Assembly: GCF_019623905.1 (NCBI RefSeq)
Contig: NZ_CP069370.1
Coordinates: 1,798,001-1,862,000 of the forward strand
Direction of reading: 5' to 3'
DNA from: Neotabrizicola shimadae
Lineage (GTDB): Bacteria > Pseudomonadota > Alphaproteobacteria > Rhodobacterales > Rhodobacteraceae
Length of the DNA stretch: 64,000 bases
Positions 52,780 through 62,026 of the stretch are shown here, piece by piece; the first letter of the stretch is position 1, and every line of letters begins with the position of its first letter. Made by a program: the position numbers and the translations under genes. The notes below the pieces were generated by a model that searched no databases, had not been told where the DNA came from, and was given only the letters and a program-made list of their open reading frames with translations.

Positions 52780-54166
52780 ATTTCAGCAGTCCGTCTTCTT
52801 TCAGACCGGCATAGCATTCGTCCAGCGACTTGCGCGCGCGCGTGATCAGGATGTCGATCTCTTCCGGCTTGATGACCAGCGGCGGGGCAATGATCATCCG
52901 GTCGCCGACATGGCGCATGATCAGGTTGTTGGCGAAGCAGCGCTCCCGGCAGCGGAAGCCCACGGTGCCGGCTTCCGAGGCGAACTTGGCGCGGGTGGCC
53001 TTGTTGGGCGTCAGCGCGATAGAGCCCATCAGGCCCACCAGCTTGGCCTCGCCCACCAGCGGATGGTCGGTCAGCGCGTCCCAACGCTCCTTCAGGTAGG
53101 GATGCGCCACGTTGCGGACGTGGTCGATGATCCCCTCTTCCTCGATGATGCGCAGGTTCTCCAGTGCCACCGCAGCCGCCACCGGGTGACCCGAATAGGT
53201 GTAGCCGTGATAGAGTTCACCCCCTTCGGCGACCACGTTGAACACTTCGTCCGAGATGATCGAGCCGCCAATGGGCTGGTAGCCAGAGGACAGACCTTTG
53301 GCGATCGTCATGATATGTGGGCGGATGCCGAAGGTCTGGCTGCCGAACCAGTTGCCGGTGCGACCGAAACCGGTGATCACTTCGTCGGCGATCAACAGGA
53401 TGCCATACTTGTCGACGATGCGCTGGATTTCCGGCCAGTAGGTCGAGGGCGGTATGATCACGCCGCCGGCACCTTGGATCGGCTCACCGATGAAGGCCGC
53501 GACCTTGTCGACGCCCAGTTCCAGGATCTTCTCTTCCAGCTCCCGGGCGCGCATCAATCCGAATTCCTCGGGCGTCATGTCGCCGCCCTCGCTCCACCAG
53601 TCGGGCTGGCCGATGTGGACGATGCCGTCGATCTTGCCGCCATGCGCATGGATCGGGGACATGCCGCCGAGCGAGCCGCCGCCCATGGTCGAGCCATGAT
53701 AGCCATTGGTCCGTGCAATGATCACGCGCTTTTCGGGCATGTCCTTGACTTGCCAGTACCGGCGGACGAGGCGGATATTCGTGTCATTGGCTTCCGACCC
53801 CGAACCGGCGAAGAACACGTGGTTCAGGTCGCCCGGCGCGAGTTCCGCCAGCTTTGCCGCCAGCGCAATGGCGGGAACGTGGCTCGTCTGGAAGAAGGTG
53901 TTGTAATAGGCCAGTTCATTCATCTGGCGCGCCGCGACCTCGGCCAGCTCGGGCCGGCCATAGCCGATGTTCACGCACCACAGGCCCGCCATGCCGTCGA
54001 TGATCTTCTCGCCGCGCGAGTCGGTCAGCCAGACGCCCTTGCCCTGAGTGATGATCCGCGCGCCCTTCTTCGCCAGACCGTTCGCATCAGTGAACGGGTG
54101 CATGTGATGCGCGGCGTCCAGAGCCTGCAGCTCTTCGGTCGGCATATGGTTGGTGATCATGTTCAT
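52772..54166 (-). CDS. class III omega-amino acid--pyruvate aminotransferase
   Basis: A 464-residue PLP aminotransferase of class III. The PLP Lys lies in TIAKGLSSGYQPIGG, and LLIADEVITGFGRTG holds the coenzyme. The N-terminal HPFTDANGLAKKGARII and GLWCVNIGYGRPEL fit the branch acting on putrescine, beta-alanine, GABA or taurine with pyruvate. Neighbouring TauE and cysK genes make taurine an idea worth testing. The ATG at 54166 follows GAGG. A 30-bp perfect palindrome lies 80 bases upstream. Confidence 0.88.
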   Translation of the reverse strand: MNMITNHMPTEELQALDAAHHMHPFTDANGLAKKGARIITQGKGVWLTDSRGEKIIDGMAGLWCVNIGYGRPELAEVAARQMNELAYYNTFFQTSHVPAIALAAKLAELAPGDLNHVFFAGSGSEANDTNIRLVRRYWQVKDMPEKRVIIARTNGYHGSTMGGGSLGGMSPIHAHGGKIDGIVHIGQPDWWSEGGDMTPEEFGLMRARELEEKILELGVDKVAAFIGEPIQGAGGVIIPPSTYWPEIQRIVDKYGILLIADEVITGFGRTGNWFGSQTFGIRPHIMTIAKGLSSGYQPIGGSIISDEVFNVVAEGGELYHGYTYSGHPVAAAVALENLRIIEEEGIIDHVRNVAHPYLKERWDALTDHPLVGEAKLVGLMGSIALTPNKATRAKFASEAGTVGFRCRERCFANNLIMRHVGDRMIIAPPLVIKPEEIDILITRARKSLDECYAGLKEDGLLKSA

Positions 54167-54246
54167 GGCGAACCTCGGAAGGAAGGGTGTGAGCACACCC
54201 CCAGGGCGCGACTCGATGCGGCAAGGATATGATCAAACGCGGCTCC

Positions 54247-54276
54247 ATTCAAGAAATTTGATCAAATTTCTTGAAT
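54247..54276. promoter_or_regulatory. 30-bp perfect palindrome, likely operator of the aminotransferase gene
   Basis: The half-site ATTCAAGAAATTTGA at 54247-54261 is followed at once by its exact reverse complement (54262-54276). The core is TTTGATCAAA, and a second TGATCAAA lies at 54229-54236, nearer the gene. It is AT-rich in a GC-rich genome, 81 bases before the aminotransferase start. Confidence 0.7.
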
Positions 54277-54462
54277 CCGAGAGGCCCCAGCTGGGTGATG
54301 TCAGACTAAACACGACCTAATGAGGTACGGGGGCGCCGAAACTACGGCCCAAGTGCCGGAAGCAAGACCCCGCAACTTGTGCATCTCGCTTGGAGCATTG
54401 CGCTCCTTCATGGCAATGCTTCTGGAAGGACGCCTGCGTAGACTCCTTGCTGTCCGGCCGCC

Positions 54463-54981
54463 TCAAACCAGCTTCATGCCATCGCGGAAGCGGCGGGCGT
54501 TGGCGCGGTAGCCTTCGGCACTCTTCAGAAGCCTGGCCTGCGCCTCGGCATCCAGAACGCGAACCACCTTGCCAGGGGCGCCCATGACGAGCGCGCCGTC
54601 CGGGATTTCCTTGCCCTCGGTGATGAGGGCACAGGCTCCGATGAGGCAGCCCTTTCCGATCTTCGCGCCGTTCAGGATTGTCGCGCCCATGCCGATCAGC
54701 GTGCCGTCACCGATGGTGCAGCCGTGCAGCATGGCCTTGTGGCCGATGGTGCAATCGGCGCCCACGGTCAGCGGATAGCCCATGTCGGTGTGCAGCACGC
54801 AGTTTTCCTGCACGTTCGAGCCGCGGCCGATGGTGATGAGTTCGTTGTCGCCCCGCATGGTGACGTTGAACCAGACTCCGACCTCGGCCTGAAGGATCAC
54901 GCGACCGATGATGTGACTGCCGGGGGCAACCCAGGCTGTGGGGTCGACCTCCGGCGCGATGCCGTCGAGCGCATAGATCAT
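54463..54981 (-). CDS. gamma carbonic anhydrase family protein
   Basis: A 172-residue left-handed beta-helix protein with hexapeptide repeats throughout. The metal-binding histidines typical of gamma carbonic anhydrases are seen in [12 protein letters not shown] and [16 protein letters not shown]. It may hydrate CO2 or, as in many homologues, be inactive. Its start overlaps the gmk stop (ATGA), so it ends the yicC-gmk operon. Confidence 0.9.
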   Translation of the reverse strand: MIYALDGIAPEVDPTAWVAPGSHIIGRVILQAEVGVWFNVTMRGDNELITIGRGSNVQENCVLHTDMGYPLTVGADCTIGHKAMLHGCTIGDGTLIGMGATILNGAKIGKGCLIGACALITEGKEIPDGALVMGAPGKVVRVLDAEAQARLLKSAEGYRANARRFRDGMKLV

Positions 54982-55625
54982 CTGGCTTCGAACTCCGTGT
55001 TCAGGTCCCGCACGAAATCGTTGAGGCCGGGCTGGCGGTCGCGCCGCAGGCGTTCAGCGGTGACGATGGCCTTGAGGTCGGCGAAGGTCTCGTCCACCTC
55101 GCGGTTGACGAGGACATAATCATACTCTGCCCAGTGGCTGATTTCGTCGCGACTTTTTGCCATGCGGCCGGCGATCACCTCGGCGCTGTCCTGCGCGCGG
55201 CCCTTCAGGCGGTTTTCCAGCTCGGCGATGGAGGGGGGAAGAATGAAGACCGAGACCGCGTCCTTGCCGAGCGCGGAGTTGCGGATCTGCTGGCCGCCCT
55301 GCCAATCCACATCGAACAGCGTGTCGCGGCCTTCGGACATGGCCTGTTCGACCGGGGCGCGCGGACTGCCGTAGAAGTTTCCGAACACCTCGGCATGTTC
55401 CAGCATCCCGCCCGAGGCGACCAGCGCGCGGAAGCTGTCATGGTCGTGGAACCAGTAGTGCTGGCCGTGAACCTCGCCGGGGCGCGGTTTGCGTGTGGTG
55501 GCCGAGACCGAGAACCGAATGGTCGGGTCCCAGGCCATCAGCATCCGCGCCATGGTGGATTTGCCGGCGCCCGAGGGCGAGGACAGGATCAGGAGAAGGC
55601 CGCGCCGGGGCTGTCCATGTGTCAT
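54978..55625 (-). CDS. gmk: guanylate kinase
   Basis: A 215-residue kinase converting GMP to GDP. The P-loop is [12 protein letters not shown] near the N-terminus, followed by [13 protein letters not shown] and GQHYWFHDH. Two starts are possible: 55631, overlapping the yicC stop (ATGA), or 55625, which has GTGGA at six bases. The second is listed. The yicC-gmk pairing is widespread. Confidence 0.94.
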   Translation of the reverse strand: MTHGQPRRGLLLILSSPSGAGKSTMARMLMAWDPTIRFSVSATTRKPRPGEVHGQHYWFHDHDSFRALVASGGMLEHAEVFGNFYGSPRAPVEQAMSEGRDTLFDVDWQGGQQIRNSALGKDAVSVFILPPSIAELENRLKGRAQDSAEVIAGRMAKSRDEISHWAEYDYVLVNREVDETFADLKAIVTAERLRRDRQPGLNDFVRDLNTEFEAR

Positions 55626-55627
55626 GG

Positions 55628-56521
55628 TCATTCCACGTTCTGGACCTGTTCGCGCATCTGGTCGATCACCGTCTTGAGGTCGAGCCCGATGCGGGTAAGC
55701 GCGAGATCGCCCGCCTTGGAGCAAAGCGTGTTCGCCTCGCGCATGAATTCCTGCATGAGGAAATCGAGCTTGCGGCCGACCGGTCCCTTGTCTTTCAGCA
55801 GCGCGCGGGCAGCGGCGACATGGGCGGTGAGGCGGTCGAGTTCTTCCGCGACATCGGCCTTCACGGCGAGAAGGGCAAGTTCCTGGGCGACGCGCTGTTC
55901 GTCGAAGCTGTCCACCGCGCCGCGCAGGCGGTCGAGCCCGTCGCGCAGGGTGGCTTCGGCGCGGATGCGGCGGTCGCCGGCGGCGGCGGTGGCATCCTCC
56001 ACCAGGGCGGCGATGCGGTCGAGTTGGGCGGTGATGATGCCATCGAGCGCGCGGCCTTCGGCGGCGCGCATGGCGTTGAAGGCAAACAGGAGCGCGGGCA
56101 GGTCGGCCAGGATCGCGGCACGCAGCGGCGTTGTGTCTTCGTCCGCAGGCGCGGTGTCGAGTACGCCGCGAAGCGACAGAAGGTCGGCCGGAGTGGACGG
56201 GGCAAGGGTCAGGCCCGCGGACATGGCGGCCTGTTCGACCTCGGCCAAAGCGGAAATGGCGGCGGAAAGCACGGCAGTGTTCAGTGTGGCCGCTTCGGCC
56301 CCGCCAGCCTCGCGCGCGACCTTGAGCGTCAGGCTTACAGATCCACGGGAGGCAGCTTTCGTCAGCTCGGTGCGGATGGCCGGTTCCAGCCCTTCGATCC
56401 AGTCGGGTACGCGCAGGCGCAGTTCAAGCCCCTTGCCGTTGACCGAGCGCAGGTCCCATGTCCAGTCGTAGCCGGCTCCCTGGCCGCGCTGGCTGGCGAA
56501 GCCCGTCATCGAAGTGATCAT
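55628..56521 (-). CDS. YicC family endoribonuclease
   Basis: A 297-residue YicC/YloC protein; the family has been shown to be an endoribonuclease that opens structured RNA. The opening [13 protein letters not shown] is diagnostic, with the middle [18 protein letters not shown] and the C-terminal [19 protein letters not shown] typical. It is the first gene of yicC-gmk-gamma CA. Confidence 0.92.
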   Translation of the reverse strand: MITSMTGFASQRGQGAGYDWTWDLRSVNGKGLELRLRVPDWIEGLEPAIRTELTKAASRGSVSLTLKVAREAGGAEAATLNTAVLSAAISALAEVEQAAMSAGLTLAPSTPADLLSLRGVLDTAPADEDTTPLRAAILADLPALLFAFNAMRAAEGRALDGIITAQLDRIAALVEDATAAAGDRRIRAEATLRDGLDRLRGAVDSFDEQRVAQELALLAVKADVAEELDRLTAHVAAARALLKDKGPVGRKLDFLMQEFMREANTLCSKAGDLALTRIGLDLKTVIDQMREQVQNVE

Positions 56522-56686
56522 CGCGTCCCTTTCCGCCGGCTGGCGTTTACCCTTTGTCTAAAATCCGAGGGATTTCTCCGACCAAGGGGCGTAGGCTGTT
56601 CATGGGATGGCAGGGGTCTGCCCTTGTGTCGCGGCATAGCAAAGCGGTGCGTGCGCCACAACCGGAGCCCATAAGGGAGGACGGTC

Positions 56687-57292
56687 ATGGTATTCTTCGG
56701 CGGTCAGGAGGGCAGCGAGCGCGGGCTGGCGGAACTGCGCGGCTATTGGGAGGCGCTGCGGGTGGACGGTAGCCTGCCGGCGCGGGACCGGATTGACCCA
56801 CGGGGCATGGCCGGGGCGCTGGACCGCTGTTTTCTGGCCGAGCGGATCGCGCCGGGGCTGGCGCGGCTGCGGCTGGCGGGGTCTGCTCTGTGTGATCTTC
56901 TGGGAATGGAACTGCGCGGGATGCCCTTGTCGGCGCTGTTCCTGCCCGAGTCGCGGATGAGGCTGGCGGCGGCATTGGAGCCCGTCTTTGCTGCGCCGGC
57001 GATCCTGGATGCGCGGGTGGAGGGCGAAGGAGGCTGGGGCCGGCCGGCGCTGCGCGCACGGATGGTGGTGCTGCCGTTGACCGGTTCGGAGGGCGCTGTC
57101 GATGTGGCCTTGGGGGCGATCTGTCTTCCGAGCGATACAGGTCGCGCGCCGCGGCGGCTTGATCTCGGCCGCGCAGTACATGAACGGCTGAAGGCGCCGG
57201 TCGTGGCGCCGGCGCCGGCCTTTGCCGAGGCGCACCGGCCGTGGCGGGCGGCACCGGGTCGGGCGCACCTTCGTTTGGTGAAGAACGAATGA
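56687..57292 (+). CDS. PAS_5 domain protein
   Basis: A 201-residue cytosolic protein with a PAS_5 type domain (about residues 10-150): LRGYWEALRVDGSLPARDRID, then RLRLAGSALCDLLGMELRGM. The family is common in alphaproteobacteria; its ligand is unknown. There is no output domain, so it may signal by protein contact. GGGAGG precedes the ATG. It is convergent with the DAHP synthase gene. Confidence 0.82.
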   Translation: MVFFGGQEGSERGLAELRGYWEALRVDGSLPARDRIDPRGMAGALDRCFLAERIAPGLARLRLAGSALCDLLGMELRGMPLSALFLPESRMRLAAALEPVFAAPAILDARVEGEGGWGRPALRARMVVLPLTGSEGAVDVALGAICLPSDTGRAPRRLDLGRAVHERLKAPVVAPAPAFAEAHRPWRAAPGRAHLRLVKNE

Positions 57293-57341
57293 AAAGAGGC
57301 AGCGCCTGACGGCACCGCCCCTGGTTCGCTGTCCCGGCCGG

Positions 57342-58712
57342 TCAGAGAGCGACGCGGCGGGCACCTTCGCGCAGGCTGGTGAGTTCTTCAGCCACAAGGA
57401 AAGCCAATTCAAGCGACTGGCTGGCGTTCAGACGCGGGTCGCAGGCGGTGTGATACCGGTCGGACAGATCCTCATCCGACACGGCACGCAGGCCACCGGT
57501 GCATTCTGTCACGTCCTTGCCCGTCATCTCGAAATGTACACCGCCGGGGATCGTGCCCTCGGCCTTGTGGACCGCGAAGAACTCGCGCACCTCGGACAGG
57601 ACCGAGTTGAACGGCCGGGTCTTGTAGCCGCTCGAAGACTTGATCGTATTGCCGTGCATGGGGTCGCAGGACCAGACGACGTTGGCGCCTTCCTCGCGCA
57701 CGGCCTTGATGAGCCGCGGCAGGTTTTCGGCCACTTTGCCTGCTCCAAAGCGGGCGATGAGCGTGAGCCGGCCCGCTTCGTTCTGCGGGTTCAGCTTGGA
57801 CATCAGCACCTTCAGGTCTTCGGCGGTGGTGGTCGGCCCGCATTTCAGGCCGATGGGGTTCAGCACGCCGCGGCAGAACTCGACATGGGCGCCGTCGGGC
57901 TGGCGGGTGCGGTCGCCAATCCAGATCATGTGGCCCGAACCCGCGACCGGCTGGCCGGTGAGGCTGTCGATGCGGCAGAGAGCTTCTTCGTACTCCAGCA
58001 GCAGTGCCTCATGGCTGGTGTAGAAGTCGACAGTCTGCAGCGTGTGGGCGGTGTCGGAGTTCACGCCTGCCGCGTTCATGAAGTCGAGCGCATCGGAGAT
58101 GCGGTTCGACAGTTCGCGGTAGCGTTCGGCCTTGTCATGTTCAGCGAAGCCAAGCGTCCAGGAATGGACGCGGTGGATATCGGCGAAGCCGCCCGAGGAG
58201 AAGGCACGCAGAAGGTTCAGCGAGGCCGCGGCCTGGGTATAGGCCTGAAGCATCCGGGCCGGATCGGGGCGACGGGCCTCTACCGTGGCGTCAAAGCCAT
58301 TGATGATGTCGCCCCTGTAAGAGGGATACTCGACGCCGTCGATCACCTCGGTCGGCGCCGACCGGGGCTTGGCGAACTGGCCGGCCATGCGCCCGACCTT
58401 GATGACTGGAACCTTGGCACCATAGGTCAGCACGACCGCCATCTGCAGCATCACGCGGAACGTGTCACGGATGTTGTCGGCCGAGAATTCCGCGAAGCTT
58501 TCGGCACAGTCGCCCCCCTGCAGGAGGAAGGCGCGGCCTTCCGCGGCCTCGGCCAGCTGCTTCTTCAGGCGGCGGGCTTCGCCGGCAAACACAAGTGGTG
58601 GATACTTGGCAAGCTGAGCCTCGGTCGCCAGGAGGGCCGCGGAGTCGGGATAATCCGGCATCTGGATGCGCGGCTTGGCGCGCCAGTCCGATTTCGTCCA
58701 GCCCTTGGTCAT
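57342..58712 (-). CDS. class II 3-deoxy-7-phosphoheptulonate (DAHP) synthase
   Basis: A 456-residue plant-type DAHP synthase, the first enzyme of the shikimate pathway (PEP + erythrose 4-phosphate). [15 protein letters not shown] carries the metal-binding Cys; [11 protein letters not shown] and [19 protein letters not shown] are conserved metal and substrate blocks. No regulatory leader is seen. The short 92-base gap upstream holds its promoter. Confidence 0.95.
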   Translation of the reverse strand: MTKGWTKSDWRAKPRIQMPDYPDSAALLATEAQLAKYPPLVFAGEARRLKKQLAEAAEGRAFLLQGGDCAESFAEFSADNIRDTFRVMLQMAVVLTYGAKVPVIKVGRMAGQFAKPRSAPTEVIDGVEYPSYRGDIINGFDATVEARRPDPARMLQAYTQAAASLNLLRAFSSGGFADIHRVHSWTLGFAEHDKAERYRELSNRISDALDFMNAAGVNSDTAHTLQTVDFYTSHEALLLEYEEALCRIDSLTGQPVAGSGHMIWIGDRTRQPDGAHVEFCRGVLNPIGLKCGPTTTAEDLKVLMSKLNPQNEAGRLTLIARFGAGKVAENLPRLIKAVREEGANVVWSCDPMHGNTIKSSSGYKTRPFNSVLSEVREFFAVHKAEGTIPGGVHFEMTGKDVTECTGGLRAVSDEDLSDRYHTACDPRLNASQSLELAFLVAEELTSLREGARRVAL

Positions 58713-58804
58713 GGGTACCCTCCCTCCGTTCAGGTGCGAGGGCTATAAGGAATTGAGTCAGGCTTGGAAAGCCCCAAGGCGCTCGGACCCACCGGCGGGT
58801 GGGA

Positions 58805-59380
58805 TCATTCCTGCGCTGCGAGTTCGGCCGCATCCTGTTGCTCTCCGGCCTGTCGCGCTTCGAAACCGAAGACGTTGAGTTCAATCACGGCAAAGCACAC
58901 GAGCCACAGCCAGGCATCAATGGCGTCCAGAGGGTTCTCCGCATCAATGGTCCACCAGAGGGCACAGGCAACGATGACAAGATAGGTCGCAAACTTTGCA
59001 GCTTTGATCACCGCATGTTCGCGGCCTTCATATTCTCCCGGCATCCAGATCTGCCAGGACAGGAGCGCGCAGACCATGAGCCAGGCCGAAGCATTGATGA
59101 AATCGACCCAGTCCTCCTCGCGAAAGTAGCCATACCAGGCATAAATGATGATGCCGTAGGCAGTCACCGAGACCAAGCCAATGATGCGCTTTTCGAAGCG
59201 GCTGTCGTAGGGCTTCTCCAGCGAGGTGCTTTCCCATTCCATCACGGCCAGAAGTGCCACCCAAGCAGCACTGTCGATGAAGGCCGTCAGCGTTTCCTCG
59301 GTTCTTAGGAAAAGCCACACATTCAAGGCCAGAAGGCCATAAACCGTCCACTTGAACAGGCGGAACCCGTGGCGCGCCAT
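58805..59380 (-). CDS. integral membrane protein of unknown function
   Basis: A 191-residue protein with about five hydrophobic helices separated by charged loops (YGLLALNVWLFL, AWVALLAVMEW, LVSVTAYGIIIYAWYGYF, INASAWLMVCALLSWQIW, YLVIVACALWWTID). Trp and acidic residues are frequent within helices. I do not recognise the family. The ATG at 59380 (MARHGFRLFKW) is preferred because it opens at the first helix. It is divergent from the GlxA-type regulator gene. Confidence 0.75.
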   Translation of the reverse strand: MARHGFRLFKWTVYGLLALNVWLFLRTEETLTAFIDSAAWVALLAVMEWESTSLEKPYDSRFEKRIIGLVSVTAYGIIIYAWYGYFREEDWVDFINASAWLMVCALLSWQIWMPGEYEGREHAVIKAAKFATYLVIVACALWWTIDAENPLDAIDAWLWLVCFAVIELNVFGFEARQAGEQQDAAELAAQE

Positions 59381-59525
59381 GCTTACCCCGCGACGTGCAG
59401 ATGAAGCCTCGTGACATGCATCTGTGACGGCGTTGTGAAGCGACCGGCCTCGTTGCGGTCCGGCCCTTGCGGGTCGCCGGCTTTCCTGTACTGATGGCCC
59501 GGATACGACACGCACAGGTCGCAAG

Positions 59526-60551
59526 ATGTCTGCCCCCCCTCGCAAGGCCACCTCGCTGGCCCAGCCGGCCGCCGCAAGGCGGTTCGTGTTCCTGCTTCTG
59601 GATCGCTTCACGATGCTGGCCTTTGCCAGCGCGATCGAACCCCTGCGGATCGCCAATCGGATGGTCGGCCGCGAGGTCTATCGCTGGAAGCTGGCCGGAG
59701 AAGGCGGGGATGTGGCGATCTGCTCTAATGGCGCGGCGTTCAAGCTGGATCTGGGCCTCGACGAAATCGACCGGGACGACGTGCTGCTGGTCTGCGGCGG
59801 TATGGATGTGCAGAAGGCGACGACGCGGGGCGTTCTGAACTGGCTGCGGCGCGAGGCGCGGCGGGGCGTGACCATCGGCGGGCTGTGCACCGGCGCCTAC
59901 GCCATTGCCAAGGCGGGCCTTCTGGACGGCAAGAAGGCCACCATCCACTGGGAGAACCAGGACGGGTTCCTTGAGGAGTTCGAGGATGTGAAGCTGACGA
60001 AATCGGTCTTCGTGATGGACGGCAACCGGTGGACCACGGCGGGCGGCACCTCTTCGCTGGACCTGATGCTGAAGGTGATCGCGGCGGACCACGGCGAGGA
60101 TGTCGCCAATTCGGTGGCCGACCAGCTGATCTATTCCACCATCCGCACCGATCAGGACACGCAGCGGCTGTCGATCCCGACGCGGATCGGGGTCAGGCAT
60201 CCGAAGCTGAGCCAGGTGATCCAGATGATGGAGGGCAACATCGAGGATCCGATGTCGCCTGCGGAGCTGGCCGAGTTGGTGGGCATGTCCACGCGGCAGC
60301 TGGAGCGGCTGTTCCGGCGCTACCTGAACCGCTCGCCCAAGAGGTACTACATGGAGCTGCGGCTGCAGAAGGCGCGCAACCTTTTGATGCAGACCGACAT
60401 GAGCGTCATCAACGTGGCGCTGGCCTGTGGCTTTGCCAGCCCGTCGCATTTTTCGAAGTGCTACCGGGCCCATTACAACACCACCCCCTACCGCGAGCGG
60501 GGGACGCAGGGCACCGGGGCGCCGGGGACTGGCGTGCGGCTGTCGATCTGA
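59526..60551 (+). CDS. GlxA family (DJ-1/PfpI plus AraC) transcriptional regulator
   Basis: A 341-residue activator. The N-terminal DJ-1/PfpI-like domain (about residues 20-190) has a Cys in GGLCTGAYAIAKAGLL; the C-terminal AraC domain (about 230-330) has LAELVGMSTRQLERLFRRYL and ACGFASPSHFSKCYR. It resembles GbdR/CdhR-type regulators of glycine betaine, carnitine or arginine catabolism, but no such genes lie next to it. A palindrome element begins four bases after its stop. Confidence 0.87.
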   Translation: MSAPPRKATSLAQPAAARRFVFLLLDRFTMLAFASAIEPLRIANRMVGREVYRWKLAGEGGDVAICSNGAAFKLDLGLDEIDRDDVLLVCGGMDVQKATTRGVLNWLRREARRGVTIGGLCTGAYAIAKAGLLDGKKATIHWENQDGFLEEFEDVKLTKSVFVMDGNRWTTAGGTSSLDLMLKVIAADHGEDVANSVADQLIYSTIRTDQDTQRLSIPTRIGVRHPKLSQVIQMMEGNIEDPMSPAELAELVGMSTRQLERLFRRYLNRSPKRYYMELRLQKARNLLMQTDMSVINVALACGFASPSHFSKCYRAHYNTTPYRERGTQGTGAPGTGVRLSI

Positions 60552-60555
60552 CCGG

Positions 60556-60632
60556 GCGTCCGAGCTCGGACGCTTTGTCAGGCTTAATGAAATCAATGCC
60601 TTGCGGACGCGTCTTAACTTGGCGTTAGGAAT
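60556..60632 (-). repeat. dispersed palindrome element, copy C
   Basis: Opposite orientation to copies A and B. The 18-nt palindrome GCGTCCGAGCTCGGACGC is at 60556-60573, four bases past the GlxA-type gene's stop and followed by TTTGTC. CATTGATTTCATT and CCAAGTTAAGACG blocks (reverse strand) follow at the expected spacing. Confidence 0.85.
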
Positions 60633-60697
60633 TGGCCGCCGCTTGCCGCCCGTCGTTTCCCTTGCGTAAGGCGGGTGAGCGCCGCTAGTCTCGGGCT

Positions 60698-62026
60698 ATG
60701 AAGCGCGTTCCCGATCTGACGGCCTTTCTGCTGGCCATCCTCCTTGCCGTGGCCGCCGCGCTGCCGGCCTTTGCCGAGCGCCATGCGCTGGTGGTCGGCA
60801 ACGACAGCTATGAGAGCCTGCCGGTCCTGAAGAAGGCGCGCAGCGACGCGCAGTCGGTCGCCGCGACGCTGGAGGGGCTGGGTTTCGAGGTCACGCTGCT
60901 GACCGACGCCGGTCGGCGGGCGATGACCAGGGGCATCTCGGACATGGCGGGGCGCATCGGGCCCGGAGACGAGGCGCTGTTCTACTTTGCCGGGCACGGG
61001 GTCGAGGTGGCGGGGCGCAATTATCTGCTGCCTGCCGATGCGCCGGCGGCCAGGCCGGGGGACGAATCCTTTCTGACCGCCGAAAGCGTGGCGGCGGATG
61101 ATGTGCTGTACACGTTCAAGGAGCGCGGCGCGGCGGTGACGGTGCTGATCCTTGACGCCTGCCGTGACAATCCCTTCCCGCGCGAAGGCACCCGCTCGGC
61201 GGGATCGGCGCGCGGGCTGGCGCCGATTGCGGCGCCGGAGGGGTCGTTCATCCTGTTTTCGGCCGGGGCCGGGCAATCGGCACTGGATTCGCTTGGGCAG
61301 GGCGACGGCGACCCGAATTCGGTCTTTACGCGCACGCTGTTGCCGCTTTTGGCGCGGGATGACCTGACCCTGCCCGAAGTGGCACGGCTGGCGCGGGGCG
61401 AGGTCGAGGCGCGGGCGGCCACGGTGAACCACAAGCAGCGCCCGGCCTATTACGACGAGTTGACCGGAGATTATGTGCTGGCGCCGGCTTCCCTGTCGCG
61501 GGGGGCAGTGGCGCTGGACGGGGCCGAAACGGCGGCACCCGTGGTGGCGGGCAATGCGCAGGCCTGTGCGGCGGCGGCGGCCGACTGGGGGCCCGTGCTG
61601 GCCCTAAGCAACGCGGTGGCGTTGCGCGGCTTTGCCGAGAGCCATGCGGCCTGCGCGCCCTTGAGCCATGCGGCCCTGGCCGAGGCCGAGCGGCTGGAGG
61701 GGGCGGCGGCGTCGGTAGAGGCGCCAGAGCCATCGGACCAGAAGCAGAAGCTGTCCGATCTGGCAAAGCAGATGCTGGTCAATCCGAAGGACTATGGCAT
61801 CGAGACCTGGGCGGTGAAGGCCGGCGTGTCGGACGGCTATGTGAACGCGCGGTCGGGCCCCGGCACGATGCATTCGATCCTGTTCCGTATTCCCGCTGGC
61901 ACAGGCAGCCTACCCATGGAGACCTGTCTGCCGCCCGATCCGGGCGGGGGGAAGTACGACTGGTGCCTTGTCAGCTTCATGGGCCAGCAGGGCTGGGTGT
62001 CGAAGAACGGCCTGGAGCGGGAATGA
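60698..62026 (+). CDS. secreted caspase-like (C14) protein with SH3b domain
   Basis: A 442-residue exported orthocaspase, the second in this window. The signal peptide (about residues 1-26) ends AFA. The caspase domain (about 28-265) has His100 in YFAGHGVEV and Cys155 in ILDACRDNPF. After a low-complexity stretch, a C-terminal SH3b-like domain (about 375-442) ends QGWVSKNGLE. Unlike the 8206 gene it lacks YARHG. Its stop overlaps the start of an M15 peptidase gene (ATGA), so the two are made together and may act on the cell envelope. Confidence 0.9.
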   Translation: MKRVPDLTAFLLAILLAVAAALPAFAERHALVVGNDSYESLPVLKKARSDAQSVAATLEGLGFEVTLLTDAGRRAMTRGISDMAGRIGPGDEALFYFAGHGVEVAGRNYLLPADAPAARPGDESFLTAESVAADDVLYTFKERGAAVTVLILDACRDNPFPREGTRSAGSARGLAPIAAPEGSFILFSAGAGQSALDSLGQGDGDPNSVFTRTLLPLLARDDLTLPEVARLARGEVEARAATVNHKQRPAYYDELTGDYVLAPASLSRGAVALDGAETAAPVVAGNAQACAAAAADWGPVLALSNAVALRGFAESHAACAPLSHAALAEAERLEGAAASVEAPEPSDQKQKLSDLAKQMLVNPKDYGIETWAVKAGVSDGYVNARSGPGTMHSILFRIPAGTGSLPMETCLPPDPGGGKYDWCLVSFMGQQGWVSKNGLERE

